Below are positions 1 to 11,370 of a stretch of 64,000 nt of DNA, piece by piece. A program made the translations under genes and the position numbers. The stretch spans positions 14,579,001 to 14,643,000 of the forward strand of contig NC_090291.1 in NCBI RefSeq assembly GCF_037392515.1, written 5' to 3'. The notes under the pieces were generated by a model that saw only the letters and a program-made list of their open reading frames with translations, searched no databases and was not told where the DNA came from. Every line of letters begins with the position of its first letter. Position 1 is the first letter of the stretch. The DNA comes from Haliotis asinina (lineage: Eukaryota; Mollusca; Gastropoda; Lepetellida; Haliotidae).

Positions 1-100
1 TCACTGGATTGTCTGGTCCAGACTCGATTATTTACAGACCGCCGCCATATAGCTGGAATATTGCTGAGTACGGCGTAAAACTAAACTCACTCACTCACTC
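1..100 (-). repeat. Abundant gastropod SINE-like repeat, 5' part
   Basis: The segment is the reverse complement of the repeat seen more completely at 12749-13021. It shows the signatures TCTGGTCCAGACTCGATTA, GCCGCCATATAGCTGG and the terminal ACTC-type simple repeat. The copy is cut by the window edge. I recognise the family from memory as very common in abalone DNA. Confidence 0.75.
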
Positions 101-155
101 CTCCCGTTTCGGAAATCAAAATCATTGGACTTTGAATGTTATTTACGTTTTTCAG

Positions 156-359
156 ATGGGTCTTATTTTGAACGTTGCTGTGGGTGCCACGGATGGCTAT
201 TTCTCTGATTCGTATCATAATGGTAACGGTAAACCATGGAGAGACGGCTCTCAGACGGCCATGATGGACTTCTGGAAGAACAGGCACCAATGGCAATCTA
301 CCTGGCATGGCGAAGACGTCGCTATGAAGATCAAGTCCGTCAAAATGATCCAATATTAG
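156..359 (+). CDS. GNBP/GH16 beta-1,3-glucanase copy A, last exon only
   Basis: This is the 3' terminal coding exon of a GH16 glucanase / beta-1,3-glucan-binding protein gene whose other exons lie before the window. A TTTTCAG acceptor precedes ATGGGTCTTATT, and the frame ends at TAG 357-359. The 67 codons encode the C-terminal strand region, including NRHQWQSTWHGEDVAMKIKS and the terminal KMIQY. It aligns over its whole length with the last exons of copy B (9061-9261) and copy C (46528-46734), and all three follow a phase-0 intron. An AATAAA lies 37 bases after the stop. The exon looks intact; whether the whole gene works cannot be seen here. Confidence 0.85.
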   Translation: MGLILNVAVGATDGYFSDSYHNGNGKPWRDGSQTAMMDFWKNRHQWQSTWHGEDVAMKIKSVKMIQY

Positions 360-395
360 AGTTCTTCCCAGATGATCGTACAAATGTCACATCAC

Positions 396-401
396 AATAA
401 A
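396..401 (+). terminator. Poly(A) signal of GNBP copy A
   Basis: AATAAA sits 37 bases downstream of the TAG stop of the copy A last exon, a normal position for a short 3' UTR. Confidence 0.6.
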
Positions 402-998
402 TATTATTTGGCAGTCAAAAAGAGCTTGTTTTGTTTTAGACGCATAATTTCTGTACCAGTTGTTACTCTGTTTTCTGTGTTGATGTCGACCTTTGCTTTG
501 TTTGGTTGTTTTAGGTTTTCTTTATTTCCATATATGTGGGGTTTTATATTATTTCTTTTTATTATTCGTTTTAATTTATTCAGTCAATTAACTAATTTTT
601 TTTTTTTTTTTGGGGGGGTGGTGTGTTGGGGGAGGGGGTGTTGGGGGAGGGGTTTGATATGTCTACACCGTCACATGGCAGATGACTTACTTCTTCAAAG
701 ACGTGATTTTCACTGTTTTTCATGCCGCAGATGTGCTTCCCGGAAATGCTGCAATGATCAACCACATAGCCCAGATAAACCCTCAATAGGGTTGGACTCA
801 CAATGTGTGCTTCTTGTTGTAGTAAGACATCGTGCATATGGAGTGTGACAAGGACATCTCCCTTCTACTTCACATTTGTCTATTTTTCTCAAAGGATAGA
901 ACCTTTGTTCCAGATGGTCTGAAGCCGACTTTGTAAGATGTGAGATATTTCTGTAAGATCGCCTCAGAATGCTTATGTTTTACGTGACAACATCTGGG
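402..998. other. Non-coding spacer with T and G homopolymer tract
   Basis: No gene is recognised. A run of T followed by G-rich sequence at about 597-652 is the only marked feature. The open frames here are driven by the low-complexity tract and show no domain or splice context. Confidence 0.5.
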
Positions 999-1096
999 CA
1001 TAGATTTTCGATGCTCTCTTAGGGCTGAGATAGTCGTAAGTCAATGTTAATGTATGGCACTCACGACTATCTTAAGAGAGTTCCGAAAAGCTAGGC
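999..1096. mobile_element. Foldback MITE, family M1, copy 1
   Basis: The left arm (TTCGATGCTCTCTTAGG, then GATAGTCGTAAG) pairs with the right arm (CACGACTATCTTAAGAGAG, then TTCCGAAAAGC). The core GTCGTAAGTCAATGTTAA is shared with the copies at 43731-43832 and 47350-47465. It is a short non-coding palindrome, typical of a MITE. Confidence 0.6.
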
Positions 1097-1589
1097 TCGG
1101 GTTCCCAAACATTATGATAACTGGCGTTTTCTACAACGATTCCATAACATGACAAACTACCCCTGAAGATCCAGGTTCGATTTGATTTTCAGCAGGTTCG
1201 ATTTGATCTTCAGCAGCGCTTGCTTATGGTATGAAGCGACTAACGACACATGTCATCGCATCCCAACTGAACATTAGCGTAATGCACATCGGAGCAGCTG
1301 TAAACTATCAAACAACTTGACTGACAATTGCAAATCAATTTCGTAGATCTCCATGATGTCCAGACTCGAGTATTTATACACCATATCAATCATTTTTCCC
1401 AAGATCAAAACAATTACAATATTTTCAGTTTATAATAACATGTCACAATTTAATTCTGGACTCACAAAAGTCCAGAAACTCTCAGCACTGTGGCCACTCT
1501 CTCACAAGGGATTTGGCAAAATTAAACATGCAGCTGTTATGTATATGTGCTAAGGATGAAAAAATGAAAACAATTTTTTTTCGAAAACT
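1097..1589. other. Non-coding spacer
   Basis: I see nothing recognisable here apart from a short local duplication of GCAGGTTCGATTTGAT near 1175-1215. Confidence 0.4.
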
Positions 1590-2760
1590 CGAAATTTAAA
1601 CACGCTCGCCCATGGGCGAAAGTGTTTAATTTCGTCCAGAATAAATGTTTTGGAGGTTGTAAATGAATGCAAAAATGTTTATAAGTATCATGACACAAAT
1701 TTCAGCTTGTTGTGACTTGAATCTGCTAACTGACAGCGATTTTTAAAAATCTCGCCCATGGGTGAAAAACATATTGGCCCATGGACGAGAATAATTACTT
1801 TCACTGAAAATACATGTTTTTCCATGCTTTGCAGTTTTTAAATAAATGAACGTGTATTTATTAGTGTCTTGACACGAAATTAAGCTTATTTTGACTTAAT
1901 TCGGCTAATTTAGAGTGAATGTTTAAAAAGTCTCGCCCATGGGCGAAAAACATATGGCCCATGGGTGAGAATATTTACTTTTACTCAAAATACATCTTTT
2001 CCCATGTTTTGGAGGTTGTAAATGAATGAGGATATATTTATAAGTACATGCCACAACTCATTTTGACTTAATTCCATTAATTTAGAGCGATTTAACAAAA
2101 TCTCACCCATGGGCGAAAAACATTTAGGCCCGTGGGCGACAATATTTCCTTTTACCCCAAATACATCTTTTCCAATGTTTTGGAGGATGTAAATGAATGA
2201 AAGTACATTTATGAGTATCATGACAGAAATTTCAACTCATTTTGACTTAATTCCTCTAAATGAGAGCGATTTTCAAAAACTCTCGCCCATGGGGGAAGAA
2301 CATTTTGGCCCATGAGCGAGAATATTTCCTTTTCACTCCAAATACATCTTTTCTAATGTTTTGGAGGATGTAAATGAATGAAAGTGCCATTATGAGTATC
2401 ATGACACAAAATTCAACTCATTTTGACTAAATTTTGCGAATTCCGGGCGATTTTTAAAAAATATGCCAGAATAATTACTTTTACTCAAAATACATCATTT
2501 CCTGTGTTTTGGTGGTTGTAAATGAATGAGGATATATTTATAAGTATCATGGCACAAAATTCAACTCATTTTGACTTAATTCCGCTAATTTGTAACAAGT
2601 ACAAGAATCTAGACTTCCACTTAAATTTTCATAGTTTTCTTTTAATGTCTTGGAGGTTGTAAATTTCTGAATGAATGTGTGTTGATAAGTATCATGACAA
2701 AAAAATCATTCCGGTCTTAATTCGACTAATCTCGCTCGTGCACGAAAATATTTTCGTTTG
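1590..2760. repeat. Satellite array, units of about 170-181 bp with palindromic core
   Basis: About six to seven diverged units follow one another. Each carries a CTCGCCCATGGGCGAAA-type box, then a second CCCATGGGCGAG-type box. These are followed by AAATACATCTTTTCC, GTTTTGGAGGTTGTAAATGA, TTTATAAGTATCATGACA and TTTTGACTTAATTC. The box recurs near 1605, 1750, 1931, 2101 and 2281. The core CGCCCATGGGCG is a perfect palindrome. The later units lose the box. Confidence 0.85.
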
Positions 2761-2833
2761 CTTGTTTTCTTTATTTTGCAAACATAATATTATGATTTAA
2801 AAATAGATGAAATTCTAATGACAATTCAGTTTA

Positions 2834-3123
2834 ATTTAGTGAGTTAGGTTTTATGTCGCACTCAGTAATATCCCAGCAATATGACGGCGGTTTGTAGATA
2901 ATCGAGTTTGGACCAGACAATCCAGTGATCAACAGCATGAGCATCGACCTGCACAATTAGGAACTGATGACATGTGTCAACCAAGTCAGCGTGCCTGACC
3001 ACCCTATCCCGTTAGTCGCCTTTTACGACAAGCATAGTCGCCTTTTATGGCAAGCATGGGTTACTATTCTACCTCGGACATGTGTTGCTGAAGTCCTCTT
3101 CTACTTCTGATCTTCACGGGTCC
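2834..3123 (+). repeat. Gastropod SINE-like repeat, nearly full length
   Basis: It runs from GTGAGTTAGGTTTTATGTCG through TGGACCAGACAATCCAGTGA, GTGTCAACCAAGTCAGCG and CCCGTTAGTCGCC to CTTCACGGGTCCC, matching the copy at 12749-13021. It has a small internal duplication of the TAGTCGCCTTTTA segment. Confidence 0.8.
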
Positions 3124-4433
3124 CGAACACAGAGCTTTACTTCCAGCAACATATACAGTACACTTAGAATACTAAGCCTTGAGATTCTTTTGAATTTAGG
3201 TATTCTATAAATAAAACAAAATTCAAGCTATATCTATGAAGTTGAAGTTATTTGTGAAAGCCCTTATCAAGAGTGACCGAATTCCAGTGACAATGCTGGG
3301 ACACATTAATAAACAGTGTTGTGAGATCTTTAAACTGTATTGAAATATGTCTTGTCAATCCCACTGACATTCGCCAAATGTACCTACCTAGTAGTTTTAA
3401 GTGTACCTACCCAGTTTAGCATGTTTCGTTTTAATAGTTTGGTCTCCATTTTTAGTAATTCCCGTTTGCCCGTCCCGGTTTTTCTTCGTCCGAGGTTTTA
3501 TGGGGTATTCTCCTATTTGGCAGACCAGAAATAATCTACAACAGGGATATGTCACTACAACAGGGATATGTTTTCCTTACCATTTGTACTAATTAGTATG
3601 CGCCTCGTCATGCTCCAGTGCACACAGTGACCCGGTTCGTTTCCATCGCAACTTCGGCTGCGTTTAACAGTTCTTCAGCCAGTTTACTGCATCAGTCGAA
3701 ATCTTATAATGAATGAATGAATGAAGAGCAAGAAATATATGTGAATGAGTGAAAGAAATAATAAAAGAAAGAAGTGCATATGTGAATGAATGAGAAAGAA
3801 ATAATAAAAGAAAGAAGTGCATATGTGAATGAATGAAAGGAAATATGATACACCACGGCCATCCCTTCCAAAACATGCTAAAAAACGGAAAACTATCGTT
3901 AGATCACATGTGTTAACATCAGCTTGTTATTGTCTCCCTGGTCAGACGTAACAATTGTCAGACAGGTTAAAACAACAAACTATCTGGTTGACTGCACAGC
4001 TGCCTGTTGACGTAGTATACCCACATCCCCTACTTTTCCTGCGTAACCTTCATCTACATCACCTTCATTAATATATTGAGCAGAGAGCTCAGAAGGTCGT
4101 ATAGCTGTAACCACTGAACCGTGGCGTCTCTCTGCTCCCAAGTTCCCAAGTGGGGGTGTCCTTCTCTACCTCTACAATCTCAACGCATGCATCTTTTCAC
4201 TAAAATGTGATGTTATACATAATCATAAGAGTATTTTATGTATTATTCAGTTGATAAATTATTATTTTATGATACATATATGTATGACATGCTGGACATG
4301 TATAAGGCAATTTGTGTTAATTTACCAGTCCCATTCTTATTTTCATAAAGCATAAAAAGACATTAATCTATCACAGAGTTTTGTGATTCTTTCACTCCAA
4401 CATGGCTGCTAAATCCCCTCTGATCATCGTATT
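3124..4433. other. Non-coding spacer with a short 54-bp tandem repeat
   Basis: No gene is recognised. At about 3700-3840 a unit containing GTGCATATGTGAATGAATGA and GAAAGAAATAATAAAAGAAA repeats two to three times. I searched this stretch for the missing upstream exons of GNBP copy B and found none. Confidence 0.5.
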
Positions 4434-4703
4434 TTGACTCTCTCATACCATGCCCCGTACAGGCAGACCTCGAGTTACCACTGCAGCCCAAGATCGTACG
4501 TCTGGGTACAACAGTTTCCTGATCGTACTGCCACGGGTGAGGGCACAGCAGACAGGGTGCCTGGACCTCAGAGGATATCCGGTCAAATTGTACGCAACAG
4601 GTTGAAAGACATTGGTCTCAGAACCAGGAAGCCTGATGTTGGGGTCGTGCTACGTCGTCCCCATCGCACCCAACGTGTCCGTTATCTAAATGCATCCACT
4701 TGA
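4434..4703 (+). pseudogene. Tc1-like transposase fragment
   Basis: The 89-codon frame includes RTATGEGTADRVPGPQRISG and VRNRLKDIGLRTRKPDVGVV, then RRPHRTQRVRYLNAS. These match the second helix-turn-helix and linker of Tc1 transposases (QTVRNRL-type motif). The upstream GRPRVTTAAQDR box lies in another frame at about 4458-4495, so there is at least one frameshift. The DDE catalytic part is absent. It differs from the Tc1 copy at 5853-6870 and represents another lineage. Confidence 0.75.
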
Positions 4704-4959
4704 TTGTAAAGACATTGCCTACTCTTGCGTTACAAAATCATACACAAAAGTCTCTTTGAGGACGAGCTCTATAAGTTTGTATCGACACTACCTTCTTCTA
4801 AATGGTGTACAATTTCATGCACTAAAGTGTACTTGTGGATGAGTCATGCAACAGATTTCTCGTCTATGCGTTTCTTTTTAAGGATAGTATATTATTTACA
4901 GGCGTTAAGCAACACACGAATAAAGGCATAAATCCATGGCATTTCATGTTTGTCTACAG

Positions 4960-7900
4960 AGCAATGGGGAACGTGTACATACTACAGTGACAGTGGTTGC
5001 CACCGTCTGGGATCGAAGAATGAAATCCCCCCTATCATGTCATCTAAACTCTATTCTAAGACTTCAATCACCTATGGAAGAATAGAGGTCGTTGCACAGT
5101 TACCTAAAGGAGACTGGTTATGGCCTGGTGAATATTTCCAATTTTTCATGACATTATTGTTTCCTGAAAAGCTTTCAATATTCAGATGAAATACTCCCTG
5201 AATAGGTTTCTTTGTTGTCCGTAATAGCTGAAGTATAAATACAAAACGATTCATGTGTCAGCACGTGGTTTAAAGTTTCGAAATGAGGCCAGTGAGTGTT
5301 TGACGCAACAAGCTACTCCTAACAGCACATCATAGTGTGATCAATATATACGTTGTGTTTTAAGTTGTAAGTGTGTGTGTTAGTTAATCTCTCACTCCTC
5401 GTTTAATGGTTACCATAGCAATATGGATGCTTCCTCCCAAAAGACCATGGAAATATGGTGGATGGCCAGCTTCCGGCGAGATAGATATCATGGAGGCAAG
5501 GGGTAAGTCTCACCTTTCCAGTGTTGTGACTCCAGTCTATTACCGTTACTGCATTTATAGATGTATGAAAGACTAAGTCTATGGTCAACCTGCCTCTGGG
5601 TATACATGTTGTTCCTCTATACTTCTGCTGTATCATTTTATTTTGATGACTTATACATTATTAATTGTGTACTGTGAGTAAGCCACAAAATGCTAAAATC
5701 AATCCAAGGCTTCTACTCAAGTGTTAAAGCGTGTGCCAAATTTGAAATAATGTATCAACATATACTACCGACAAGAAATAAGGGAACTAATGAAATAATA
5801 GCGAATTTGAAATTGCTTTAAATATCCACTAAATCAATTTTTGGCGTCAAGTTCAATATCTGGTGTGTCCACCATGTTGGGCAACACATTCACGGCACCT
5901 TGATGGCATGCTGTTAATCAATTTCCGGATGGTTGCCCGTGGTATTGCCCGCCATTCCTCTTGGAGAGCTGCACCAAGCTGGGCCAGGTTGGCGGGTCCT
6001 TGGTCCCTGGCGTACACCCGTCCACGAAGAACGTCCCAAAGATGTTCAGTTGGGGACAGGTCTGGGGACTTAGAGGGCCAGTCCAATGTCTGGATACCTT
6101 CTTGTCGGAGATAAGCGGAGACAATTCGGGCCCGATGTGGTCTGGCATTATCATCTTTGAATACAAAATTTCGGCCGATAACTCTAGCCAATGGAGCCAC
6201 AACAGGACGCAATATTTGGTCAACGTATCGCTGATCAGTCATGGCTCCGTTAATGATGACCAAATCTGATCGTCCCCACACCATGACAGTACCACCTCCA
6301 TATCGATCATGGTCAAGAATTGCTGCTCTGGCATATCGCTCCCCGCTCCGACGCCAACAACGTTTTCTGTCATCTGTGAATCGTAGGCAAAACCTCGACT
6401 GATCAGAGAACATGGTGTAGCGCCAGTGGCGCATAGCCCGTCCCTGATGCTGCCTAGCCCATGCCAATCTTTGGCGCTTATGGTGAGCTGAAAGGGTGAC
6501 ACCTTTAAAAGGCCGTCTTGCTTTCAGACGAGCTTGATAGAGTCGGTTTTTAACGGTTGAGGTTGAAATGCGTCTTCCAGTGAGTATGCGGAATTCTCTA
6601 TTGATGGCAGGGGCCGATTTAAACCTATCGCGTAGAGCAATTAACGTAATGAGACGATCCTGTCGTGGTGTCGTTGATTTTGGTCTACCACGCCCAGGTC
6701 TCGTTGCAACCCCACCCGTTTGACGGTACTTATCTCACAGGCGTGAAATTACACTTTTTGATTTACCAATCTGCCGGGCAACTTCATACAATGATGCCCC
6801 CTTCTGCATATTGCATTTGTCCAAATCCTTTGTCCGAAAATGGCCAGAGAGGTTCTGGACTTTTTGGCCTCTAGAATTAAATTGTGACGTATTTTCACCC
6901 GATCTATGGGGCTACGGGCGCATCGTTTGGCCACAATTTCTTTGAAGTTTGTCTATTGCCTCAGATAGTAATTACAGCGTCAAGATAACTTATATCTGTT
7001 ACCAAAAGGTAAAAATATCCATGACGGTGGCTTTGCTGGCATACACCATTCGGAGTACCAGTTTCTAACCCCACACAATGGTATATTTTCGTTTTAACCC
7101 CTGACTGTTCACAGGCAACCTCAACTTGAAGGATAGCAGTGGTTATAACCATGGCGCCCAGAGCATAAGGTCCGGCATTCACTGGGGTGTTTCCGGTCAA
7201 CTTCACAGTAAGGGATATGGAAGGTATATTTGCAGGATCTTCTTCCGTTTTCTTTTTCTCTTTATTTAATCCTTCACATGTCAGTAACTGTGTCGTATAA
7301 GCTGAACACAAACGTTACACACCGAAGCAAACATATCACCTATAGGGCGTTCTGACACAGCATTATCTTTTCTCGCCGAGGGTCCGGGTTCAATTCTACA
7401 CATATGTACAATGTGCAAAACCCATTTCTGGTGATATTGCTGTTCGTTGCTAAAGGGTCAGGACTACCGAATAATCTCCTACAGCATTGGTGTTGGCATT
7501 GCCTTGGTAAAACAACTGAAGTTAAATAGTTTGTTTCAACTAATTTGTACGTACATTTTCACAACGGATCCGCAAATGCAGCCGTATTGCAGTTCATTTA
7601 TCAAGCTGTCATAAATTATGATTGTTCTGATTCAGCCGTGATGCATCTTCCTGGCCTCATCAAGCACCAACATACAAATGAGCACGTAATGTTCAGTTGC
7701 CCTCATATTAACGACATGTATGAGTCCCTTTGCTAAATGTTATTTTCGACGTTATTCTAATGATGGTAATGTCATGTATAATCCTATTTTAATAACTTCT
7801 GTTGACTTTTGAAATCGTCACGGTGCTTTATTAAAGCGAACTTAGGGATGGGTAATGAAAACAAACAAATAAATTGGTTTACATGCAATACTGCCTAGTG

Positions 7901-9261
7901 TGTTCTGATTCCATTTTGCAGTACCATTTTTCGTCTAAAGTAAATCAAATGTCAAGCAAACTGTTGTTGTTTTTTTTAGTGTTATGTTTGTGTACTGTTT
8001 AACAGGGCAAGTGCACCTGGGACAGTATGGGCTGACCACTTCCACATGTACTCCATTGACTGGACATCAGATCACATAAGGTAGGGTGATATATGACAAA
8101 AGAATGTTATTGTTGTTTTTTAACGCCGCGCTCAGCAATATGCCAAACATATATGACGTCGGTCTTTAGTGATCTAAAGCATACGCATCGATCTACGAAA
8201 TTGGGATATGGTGACATGTGTCAACCAAGTCAGGTTGCCTGGACACCCGATCCCGGAAACAGGCCCAACACCCGGCTTGCTGAAAACCCGGAAACAACAC
8301 CTGCAGTTTCGTTCTTGACTAAAACGGCAGATAACAGACTGTCAGTAGATGACCATCCAGTCTTGGCCTGGTCAACACCCCCTCAAGGCTTATGGTCATA
8401 CAGTCACATGACTGGGCACAACATCTGGGCAAGCGGTGGTAAAGATGCGCCCTTTGACGGACCGGTAATCTGAACTTACAAATACTAAATCTTTTTGCGC
8501 GAAGGTAAAAGAAAGGAGATGTTTCTCGTTCTCGTTTAAAGAGAGTGATTTTGGTTTACGCCGCACTCAGCACTATTCCAGCTGTAAGACGGCGATCTAT
8601 AAATAACTAAATCTGGACCAGACAATCCAGTGATCAATAACAATTTGAATATTAATTTTAATTTTCAACATGGGTAACACGTATGGAAACTGGATGAATG
8701 TGGGTTCCCATTTGAAAAATGGATAATAGTATACACAAATAAAGACACTATGGGAATGATTTTTGTGCATATTGATCTTGGGAGCACCTGTTTTCTTCTT
8801 GGTATTTATCTACTTTACGAGACATTCATTTGACGTCTCCCTAAAGTGTTGAGTGATAGTGATATCGACATGGATTATATATTGCACAGTCAACACTTAT
8901 GCCATAACAAGCGAACCGCTGAGTTCGTTATACAATACAATATGCACAATAAGTGTACACGTTATGATCAGCCATATAGATAGCTGCACTCTCCTCGTAT
9001 TGCAGTCCTTATCAATTGGACAAGCAGTGTGTAACTATTGGGAACACATACCACTTCCAGATGGGTCTTATCCTCAACGTCGTTGTTGGAGATGATGTCT
9101 ACTTTCCCGATTCATGGCACAATGCTAATGGAAAACCGTGGAAGAATGGGTCACCTACCGCCATGGCAGACTTTTGGAAGAACAGGCACCAATGGCAGCC
9201 AACTTGGCATGGTGAAGACGCTGCCATGAAGATCAGGTCCGTCAAGATGATACAATACTAG
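4960..9261 (+). CDS. GNBP/GH16 beta-1,3-glucanase copy B, six 3' exons
   Basis: The gene would bind or hydrolyse beta-1,3-glucan (laminarin), as an algal-food enzyme or secreted immune sensor. Exons by splice sites and phase: 4960-5127, 5419-5502, 7115-7223, 8006-8080, 8338-8464 and 9061-9261 (stop 9259-9261). All junctions are GT-AG and all phases agree. The second exon carries WPASGEIDIMEARG, the GH16 motif, with both catalytic glutamates and the aspartate present. The first exon starts QWGTCTYYSDSGCHR and matches exon 7 of copy C. No counterparts of copy C exons 1-6 (signal peptide, CBM39-like domain, start of GH16) were found between 360 and 4959. The copy is therefore 5' incomplete, or its N-terminal exons lie elsewhere. 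A Tc1 transposon sits in the 5503-7114 intron. A possible ATTAAA signal lies at 9338-9343. Confidence 0.85.
5853..6870 (-). mobile_element. Tc1/mariner transposase, near complete, in a GNBP intron
   Basis: The catalytic domain (6467 down to 5853) shows FSDQSRF with the first D, VFKDDNARPH with the second D, and SPDLSPTEHLWD with the E. Thirty-four residues separate the last two, so the type is DD34E. Upstream in the same frame are the helix-turn-helix parts (GASLYEVARQIGKSKSVISR, GRGRPKSTTPRQDR, RRISTSTVKNRLYQARLK). The only defect I see is one in-frame TGA at 6735-6737, where relatives have a tryptophan codon. The N-terminus near 6840-6870 is not sharply defined. I could not find clear terminal inverted repeats by eye. 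The copy looks young. Confidence 0.85.
7345..7460 (+). repeat. tRNA-derived SINE fragment
   Basis: A B-box-like GGGTTCAATTC is followed by the family tail ACAATGTGCAAAACCCATTTCTGG and GATATTGCTG. The A-box part is decayed. It is the same family as 60488-60640 and lies in an intron of GNBP copy B. Confidence 0.55.
8113..8275 (+). repeat. Decayed SINE-like repeat in GNBP copy B intron
   Basis: AACGCCGCGCTCAGCAATAT, GACATGTGTCAACCAAGTCA and CACCCGATCCCG match successive blocks of the copy at 12749-13021, with internal loss. Confidence 0.7.
8543..8640 (+). repeat. SINE-like repeat, 5' fragment
   Basis: TTTACGCCGCACTCAGCACT and GGACCAGACAATCCAGTGAT mark a 5' fragment of the same family. It ends within the element and lies in the last intron of GNBP copy B. 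Confidence 0.7.
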
Positions 9262-9384
9262 ATTGCATCTGCGGGACCTTGGATGATATCCTGAAGTCCA
9301 AAAAGTCCAAACATTTGGAATGATCTTTATATGTAGAATTAAACATGTTCACGGTTGTTTTATGTGTTTGCTTGTTTGTACAAC

Positions 9385-9480
9385 AGGCCACTCAGCAGCA
9401 TCCCAACTATATGGTGGCCGTCTGTAAACCTGTCTGGATCAACAACACGAACACTTATTTGTGCAGTTAGGATTTATTGT
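9385..9480 (+). repeat. Decayed SINE-like repeat
   Basis: CCACTCAGCAGCATCCCAACTATATGG-like sequence (matching 5' SINE blocks) is followed by CGTCTGTAAACCTGTCTGGA and ends near GTGCAGTTAGG. It is strongly diverged. Confidence 0.45.
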
Positions 9481-9559
9481 CCGACGTTGATAAGTTCTTT
9501 TGACAATGGGTCCTGACGTAACTGGTTTGTTCAAAATGACTTACACGCATCGTAATGTT

Positions 9560-9930
9560 TACGTTGCATGATTACTTACATTTGCTTGATCGTTTACAGG
9601 TGCTTGATCGTTTATAGTTGCTTGACAGTTTCCATTTACATGACCGTTTACAGTTGCATGACAATTAGTAGTTGCTTGACAGTTTGCGTGCATCATGCTA
9701 ATACGCATATGGAATACGGTGACATGTGTCTATCAGATCCTGAGCCTGATCTCGCGTTTGCCGTTGGATTTCTCTTATGACAAGCATCTGCTGCAGAAGA
9801 ACAGTTCTAACAAACGAAACAACATTTAGTGTGTTGCTCTTGCTGTTGGACTTCCCTTGTGACAAGCATCTTCTGCATAAGACCAGTCCTAACTACTGAA
9901 ACAACATTTAGTGTGTTGCTCTTGACTGGC
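9560..9930. repeat. Two short tandem repeats
   Basis: At 9575-9690 short units of the type TTGCTTGATCGTTTACAG / TTGCTTGACAGTTT repeat about six times. At about 9755-9925 a unit of about 85 bp occurs twice; it contains GACAAGCATCT-CTGCA-AAGA and GAAACAACATTTAGTGTGTT. The long frame across this stretch is an effect of the repeats. Confidence 0.6.
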
Positions 9931-10251
9931 GCAGCGGACTTCTTGACGCGGTCATCCAACTAACAGGAGGTTCGTTCGGTCACGGATGGTGAGGTTTTCA
10001 ACGGATGAAAGCATGTGATTGTACAGGACTTCCAAGGATAAAATTACGATTCAGAACTGTTGTAGAAAGTACATACATAAAGACGGGTGTTAATTATGGT
10101 AGCCTTCATTACATCATAACTACCCTCCCTTTGACAGATCTGGTTCATGAACCAGATGACCTAAAGCTTAAACATCATGGAAGAGACGGGTTAAAGAATA
10201 TTCTTCTGATATTTAGATGTCCCAACGTCCGGTATTTAATGTCCTGGGTCC

Positions 10252-10362
10252 TGGGCCGTCTTGCACAAAGCGATCTTAGTGCTACAGCTATCTTAAGCCT
10301 ATGTTGGTGAATGGGAGTTACAATCATTGTAGCGCTAAGATTGCTTTGTGCAAGTGGGCCCA
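10252..10362. mobile_element. Foldback MITE, family M1, copy 2
   Basis: The ends GGGCCGTCTTGCACAAAGCG and CTTTGTGCAAGTGGGCCC are inverted repeats. Inside, ATCTTAGTGCTACA pairs with TGTAGCGCTAAGAT. The element is about 111 bp, non-coding and almost wholly palindromic. The spacer on each side (9931-10251 and 10363-11178) shows no recognisable gene. Confidence 0.75.
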
Positions 10363-11178
10363 GATCCCGAAAACGTTTGTAACGTTTGTAACCTGTCGTA
10401 ACTCTACAGTTTATCGTAGCTTACGAATATCGTGGAGCCGCAAATGAAGCATTACGATAAGAAGGTCGAGTATTGAGTGGCCCTTGATGAACAAGTCGCT
10501 GATAATGAGGCTTGAACTTGTGTATACTGAACAACAGAGGACACTACAAGCAACACTTCAGCATAATTTAAATGTCAAATGTATGTACATTATCACCACC
10601 TGTTGTTGCCACGCGATGGAGTTAAGGTATACAATTTTCGGGAGTTATCTTATACTGTAAATTTTTTCCCCGACTCTTTTCTGAAGTGCAAAGTGGTGAT
10701 ATTTTCCACTTTGCAGTTCCAAGACTACAATGACATTACCTTCTTCTTAACTCTCTAAAGGTGTATATTAACATAAAAAATGAACATGACTAGGGTACAT
10801 TTTAAAGCAATTCCTGTAGTTTTTAAACCAGTATGATAAATTTCGTATTAGGTGAAAGGGTTTTGAATTATTTATATGGTACTTTAATTTCTATTTCAGT
10901 TAAACTTAAATTCCATGACGGTTTTTGAGTTTAAACTCAAAGTGACCAGAAACATTTCATGCAACGTGTCTGTGTTAAATATGAAAGGATCTTTGTGAGT
11001 TCTAAGTTAAGTTTCCTAAACTAATCCAATTTCAAAAAAGATGGGGTCAACATGAGCGAGGTTCCTCATCTCGCTGAGATCACAGGTATATGTATACCTG
11101 AACTGTAACAGAAAACAGACACTCTGTTCGTTGTGGCTGGTGTTGTATAGATGTTGTTGGAGGACCAGATCCGCCATC

Positions 11179-11267
11179 TTGGATTTCGACACCTGGACAC
11201 CTGGTGTGTCCATTTGTAGAGTATGAGTCACTCCTATATTTAGCCTGTGACTCAGATGGTTATTTTT
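11179..11267 (-). promoter_or_regulatory. AP-1/TATA-like promoter repeat, inverted copy
   Basis: Read on the minus strand it is nearly identical (about three mismatches in 89 bp) to 34199-34287, which lies just before a GNBP first exon. It carries TGAGTCAC, CTAAATATAGG and AGTGACTCA. Here no signal-peptide exon follows it; the bases beyond diverge. Confidence 0.55.
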
Positions 11268-11370
11268 AGAAGCTGCCGGCAATATAAGGTTCCCAAACGA
11301 CCCTTCTTGTCATTCTGACTTCAGTCGTCACAGCGAACGTTCCATTCTTGACTCTACTCTACTAGCTGGT

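Noticed and set aside
372-848. 158-codon + frame and overlapping minus frame
   Set aside because: Driven by a T-run and G-rich tract; no domain, splice context or homologue recognised.
5863-6269. Plus-strand frames opposite the Tc1 transposase
   Set aside because: They are shadows of the minus-strand transposase frame.
6961-7311. 116-codon minus-strand frame
   Set aside because: It overlaps the + strand GNBP exon 7115-7223, which explains the sequence by homology and splice sites.
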